Shown piece after piece: positions 60,325 to 64,000 of a stretch of DNA of 64,000 nucleotides. A program made the position numbers and the translations under genes. Location of the stretch: NCBI GenBank assembly GCA_024867545.1, contig JANFNE010000074.1, forward strand, positions 62,001-126,000, in the 5' to 3' direction. Source of the DNA: Phytopythium helicoides (Eukaryota; Oomycota; Peronosporomycetes; Pythiales; Pythiaceae). Each line of letters begins with the position of its first letter. Position 1 is the first letter of the stretch. The notes beneath the pieces were generated by a model, which had not been told where the DNA came from, made no database searches, and worked only from the letters and a program-made list of their open reading frames with translations.

Positions 60325-62165
60325 CTATTCCTCGTGATTGCCACGAAGTTGGTGGCTTGGCTCGGATAGCTGGAAAATATCCCCACTATCTGGTAGCTGC
60401 TCACGAGCAAATACTCGCAACTCGAGCATACGCCGAGCAAAGAACTTGGTGTCGTCGTGAAACGCGCGTTGAGCTTTCGCTCCCATCTGTTCACGCTGCC
60501 GCAAGGTCGTGTTGTGAATGACAAAATCGACAGCATCACACAGATCTTCAGGGCGAAAATCAGCACTGAGTCCCCCGCTCCCGGGTAAAAGCCCGTGCTC
60601 CCCAACATACGCACCGCCGAGTAATGTGTTGGGGTCAATCCGGCGCTTTGTCTTGACGAGTACTCCCATGTCTCTCGATGAAATGAGCTCATTCATCGGG
60701 TGCGCGTTGGTGGTCACGATAACTCCCCCCGACGCGCGAGCTTGGTTGATGTAGTGTCCGTATCCCTCGGAAACGCTTGGGCAGAGGAAAAAGGCTGACT
60801 CGGCTACAATTCTCCCGAACGTGATATCATCCAGCTGGCCGCGATGGAGTTCAATGTTGCGAGCGCGAGCTACTCGGTCACCAAAGGCATCGCGGTAGAA
60901 AGCTTCGTAGAGACCTTCGTGCATGTAGACATCCAGCGGCGGGAAATCTGGCCGAGATAGCCAACACTGAAGCACCTGCGGTGTCCCCTTATGAACACTC
61001 GAACCCGCTGTGTGGGTAAACCGGATGTGCTCACCAAAGTCCTTGGGAGTCACGATAGTCCCGTGCTGCTCATCAGATGTACTGTCTGCCAGCTCGAAAC
61101 TAAGCGCTTTTCTCGCGTAATGAGCCACATCGGACGATGTATGTTTGGTGTAGAACACCCTTGATTCACGCGGATTCCCCACTTGGTCGTACCAGCGTGA
61201 AACACGGTCGCGACAGCCAAGCGTCTTGCAAAGGACAACGTCAGCGCGCCAGTAGTGCTGCGCTGTGAGCTCGTGCATCTCAATGTTCGGCATAAGGTAG
61301 ATTGGTTTGTTCTTGGGCCACGACGGAGCGTCTGGAATGCCGTCCCAGTAGTGGTTGAAGAAGAGCAATGGCGTATCCGGGCACAACTCGTGGTAGGTCA
61401 CCGTGCGGTTTCCGTCCTGGTCCAAGAATTTGTGGGTCAAAACCCAGAGCGGGAGCATTCGCGACTCGAGAACTGGTGAATATGCACTCGGTTAGACTAA
61501 TTGCTCAGCTCAAGCACCCGTGACAACTTACATTTTGTGTAGGCGCTAGCATCTTCGCAGTAGCCGAGACCGCGCAGCCCGTCTGGGAGGTAAATGTCGA
61601 CATCGGGACACCGGCGCAGCTCATCGACGACGCGCGGATCTCCTCTATACAGCACACGCTTCGTGTCGAGCGTCTCTTGATCGTCTCCCTCTGCGTCAAC
61701 GGGATCCATCCTCTCGTCGAATGGCAAACCCACACGGCTCGGGATGATGGCGTCGTTGTGCGTCGTGCACGCCAAGCGCAGCACACTCAAGTGTTCACGC
61801 TCTTCAGCAGGGACGCCTCGATCGTAGCGCATTATCCAGTCCGGCGCGGCCCCATCCACCCGAGCTTGAGCGTTCATGCCAAGCAGCGCATTGTTGTCGA
61901 GCGTCGCGTCGGAGGGAAAGAAGTACGTGAAAGGTAGCAGCACGGCCTCGATCGTGAGCGCTGCGAGTCCCAATAGCACAAGTAGCTCAGCCAGCCGATA
62001 CGGCAACGCCGGCGTCTTGGAAATCGCGAGGACTCGCGGGGAGCGAGCTCGCTTCTTGCCGCCTCCGTCGTCTGCGTGGCGAGGCAGCAGCGAGTCTACA
62101 GCTGAGGCCGGAGCGACGTGTGCATGACGAGTGACTGGGAGCTGCGGGCCCTGCCGGTTGTGCAT
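60325..62165 (-). CDS. Type II membrane glycosyltransferase-like protein, paralog GT-i
   Basis: Two exons, 62165-61532 and 61472-60325, give 593 aa. The 59-nt phase-1 intron (donor GTAAGT, acceptor CACCAG) is at the conserved position. The membrane helix is at ~57-80, after a basic tract (GGGKKRARSPR). Blocks present are PDVDIYLPDGLRGLGYCEDA, ELCPDTPLLFFNHYWDG, LMPNIEMHEL, VLCKT and QVGNPRES. The C-terminal block is EGYGHYINQARASGGV with E-x7-Q and PMNEL. The ATG at 62165 is the first in frame, since the upstream extension has only a non-ATG start, and it matches the GT-h N-terminus. Confidence 0.82.
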
Positions 62166-63044
62166 GAATCCAAGTGGCTGGGCGTTAACTGGCGGAGCTC
62201 GAGGCTGAAGCAGGCGGGAGGCAGCGGATTGACAAATGACAAGCGAGACCAACGCAGTTGAAGCGGAGATGGGTCGAGTGTGTCATGGCGCGGCCGAGCG
62301 CGCTGGTTGGTGGGGAAATTAGAATCCAGCGTACAAAATGGTGCAACTGGATGAGTCGAGGATGTGCTAGGAAGCTTGTGGGTGGAGGTGTAGCCATCCA
62401 GAAGGAAGTGGCGGTTCCCAGCGTTATGGGGCGCTCGAACAGCAGCAAAGAAGACTGCGGCGGCAGATTTTCTCATGGTCTCAATATTTACAAGTGGCGT
62501 CTCCTAATAGCGCACGTGTTTTTGTGCCTTGTTGATCCAGGTGTTGTCCCCACCCTTTCGTTCGACTCGCGATGATAGTCGGCTCCAAGATGTACCAACG
62601 CCGACGTGTTCTTGGACTCGAGCCTTGGACATGAAATTGTCAATGCTGCCGATTTGGGTCGTGAGCTTGATCGACGAAGATGTGTTTTCTACTACAGTAT
62701 ACAGTGTAGAGCTTCAGTCCGCTGCTCGATTATCCTCGCGTCACGAATGGCCGACGACACATTCTTGTTTGAGATGAATCGTGCGATTGCGAGCTGCACC
62801 CAAGTCGATTGGTGATGGAATCGAACTCGTTAGTAATCGACACACATGACGCTTGAAATTGTTCTACGAGCGCGGGGCAACGGCTCCGGGCTCTTAGCCA
62901 TACCATTCCGGTGTTGGTCCCTCAATCGTGACTGCACAATCAATTCGACTCTCTTGTTGTAATGATCCGATATCTAAACCTCGACTTGCTGCGCTCAAAC
63001 TCAGCAATTAGACGGAAGCCACGCCTCAATTAGCTGTTCAGTAC
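62166..63044. other. Intergenic region downstream of the GT cluster
   Basis: About 880 bases: the GT-i promoter, then sequence in which I recognise nothing. Short frames only. Confidence 0.4.
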
Positions 63045-63430
63045 ATGACGGTCCTCATAACATCCATTCCGTCCGTGGTGCGCCGTTCATGCCAGGAGCG
63101 CAGATCATGGCGGTTCGCGACTGCAAGGTGTCGAAAGGCTCGCTCAACAAGGGCGGTGAGCAGCCAAACCGCTTCATCAACGAAGGCAGCTTTTCTGTCA
63201 CCCCTCGGACCGCACAACGCCACGGTTTGACCAGCCTCGAAGGTCAAGTTGCAGTGCTTCACCACGTTGATCTCCGGACACGTCGGGTGTCGGAAAGAGG
63301 TGTCGTGGAACTTGACCTTTCCCTCGAAGCCCCGCTGCGCGATGAGACCTTGCCAGACGATCACATCTTGACGGGCCAGACAGGTCTAGTGGCTCAGAAG
63401 CTCACATGCAACGGAGTGATCGAAGAGACC
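63045..63430 (+). pseudogene. Rearranged ABC transporter relic (ABCB NBD2 region)
   Basis: The segment at ~63050-63165 on the plus strand matches the end of TMD2 and the linker of ABC-1/ABC-2 (PGAQIMAVRDCK, then NKGGEQPNRF, against AGAQIMAIHDRN and NEGGEQPSK). ~63185-63345 matches the start of NBD2 but on the minus strand (FEGKVKFHDTSFRHPTCPEI, EAGQTVALCGPRG). Its Walker A is destroyed: GPRGDRKAA instead of GPSGGGKST. ~63370-63430 is again plus strand and resembles the Q-loop segment (GQTGLVAQKL against NQIGLVGQEP). It is a decayed third copy with an internal inversion. Confidence 0.75.
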
Positions 63431-64000
63431 GTCAAGGGGCGAGCAGCTGACAAGTGGTCAGTAACGAACCCGAACGAACATTCTGGGGCTTGGTGAATCC
63501 GAGATTTGCATAGTGATCAACCGCAAGATCGCAGACAACATGAGTGGCGTCGGTTTGGTGTCAGTGTGCGTTCATGGTGGCTGCGCGGATATGATCGTTT
63601 GTATGCATCCGGCTTCAACGCGTTCAGGTGGTGTCAACCTAATCGAGTAAAATGTGGGATTACTCTCGCTACGTCATCTTCCCAGTTAAAGTGCCTGTGC
63701 AATCGAAACATGACCGTCTGCACGACGCTGTGCGAAGCTTCAGCCCTTCAAACCTCTCTCTCATGTATTTCAGAGTCTCATGCACGCGCCTCGCAGCTTT
63801 TCATGTCCACTCATCCGCGCCTGCCCGCGCTCAACCGGACGGTCGGCTTGATGTGTGTACCACACCCTCTCTCTACCTCAGTACAAATGTCTATCACCAC
63901 TACAAAAAAATGATTGGCAATCCACTGTTTTATCGATCTCACCGCCCATCCCCCTTTTGACGTACGACTCTAAAAAACATCATAACCATCATTCCCTCCT
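63431..64000. other. Window end, no gene recognised
   Basis: About 570 bases. The first ~100 may continue the ABC relic (KIADN resembling the KIAEQ near the NBD2 end), but the match is weak. Nothing else is recognisable. Confidence 0.3.

Overview
The window reads as nuclear DNA of an oomycete, most likely a Phytophthora-type genome. The evidence is compact genes with short introns (56-79 nt), GC-rich coding sequence, an animal-type Na,K-ATPase-like pump, UFM1 and flagellar-type genes, and a large family of type II membrane glycosyltransferase-like proteins. There is no prokaryotic operon structure, and I see no rRNA, tRNA, CRISPR or intact transposon. The species assignment is inference; no marker gene settles it. 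Exon joins were worked out by hand from splice motifs, frame and paralog comparison.

Layout. 1-5.2 kb: the 3' end of a GH3 beta-glucosidase, a ZFAND2/AIRAP-like zinc-finger protein ending in a CaaX box, an LC8 dynein light chain and a four-exon class II histone deacetylase. 6-9.6 kb: two tandem glycosyltransferase-like genes (GT-a, GT-b). 11-16.8 kb: a PH-domain protein, a UFSP2 protease divergently paired with mitochondrial ribosomal protein bL35m, and a four-exon TPGS1-like gene. 16.6-31.5 kb: a 7.4-kb tandem segmental duplication carrying a glycosyltransferase-like gene and a P2C ATPase twice. 31-37.7 kb: three more glycosyltransferase-like genes. 38-44 kb: an intronless 2,014-aa WD-repeat/EF-hand gene. 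43.7-58.0 kb: an inverted duplication whose 4.3-kb arms each carry a full-length ABCB transporter, enclosing a gene-poor spacer with a phenolic acid decarboxylase. 58-62 kb: two more glycosyltransferase-like genes. About 63 kb: a shattered ABC transporter relic.

The main theme is recent gene duplication and its by-products. The tandem duplication broke inside two genes. At its internal junction the start of the TPGS1-like gene is joined in frame to the last ~100 codons of a glycosyltransferase-like gene, giving a predicted 121-aa chimera. The inverted duplication likewise copied the last two EF-hands of the giant WD/EF-hand gene and left them behind a new ATG. The two ABC transporters are almost identical in their nucleotide-binding domains but differ in clustered patches of their membrane domains. 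Nine complete glycosyltransferase-like paralogs share a strict phase-1 intron, a GT-B-like C-terminal signature in which the second Glu of the usual E-x7-E motif is always Gln, and variable presence of a second intron.

Roles that can be inferred are surface or secretory-pathway glycosylation (GT family), ion pumping and drug export (ATPase, ABC), flagellar or tubulin functions (TPGS1-like, LC8, perhaps the WD/EF-hand protein), and handling of plant material (GH3, phenolic acid decarboxylase).
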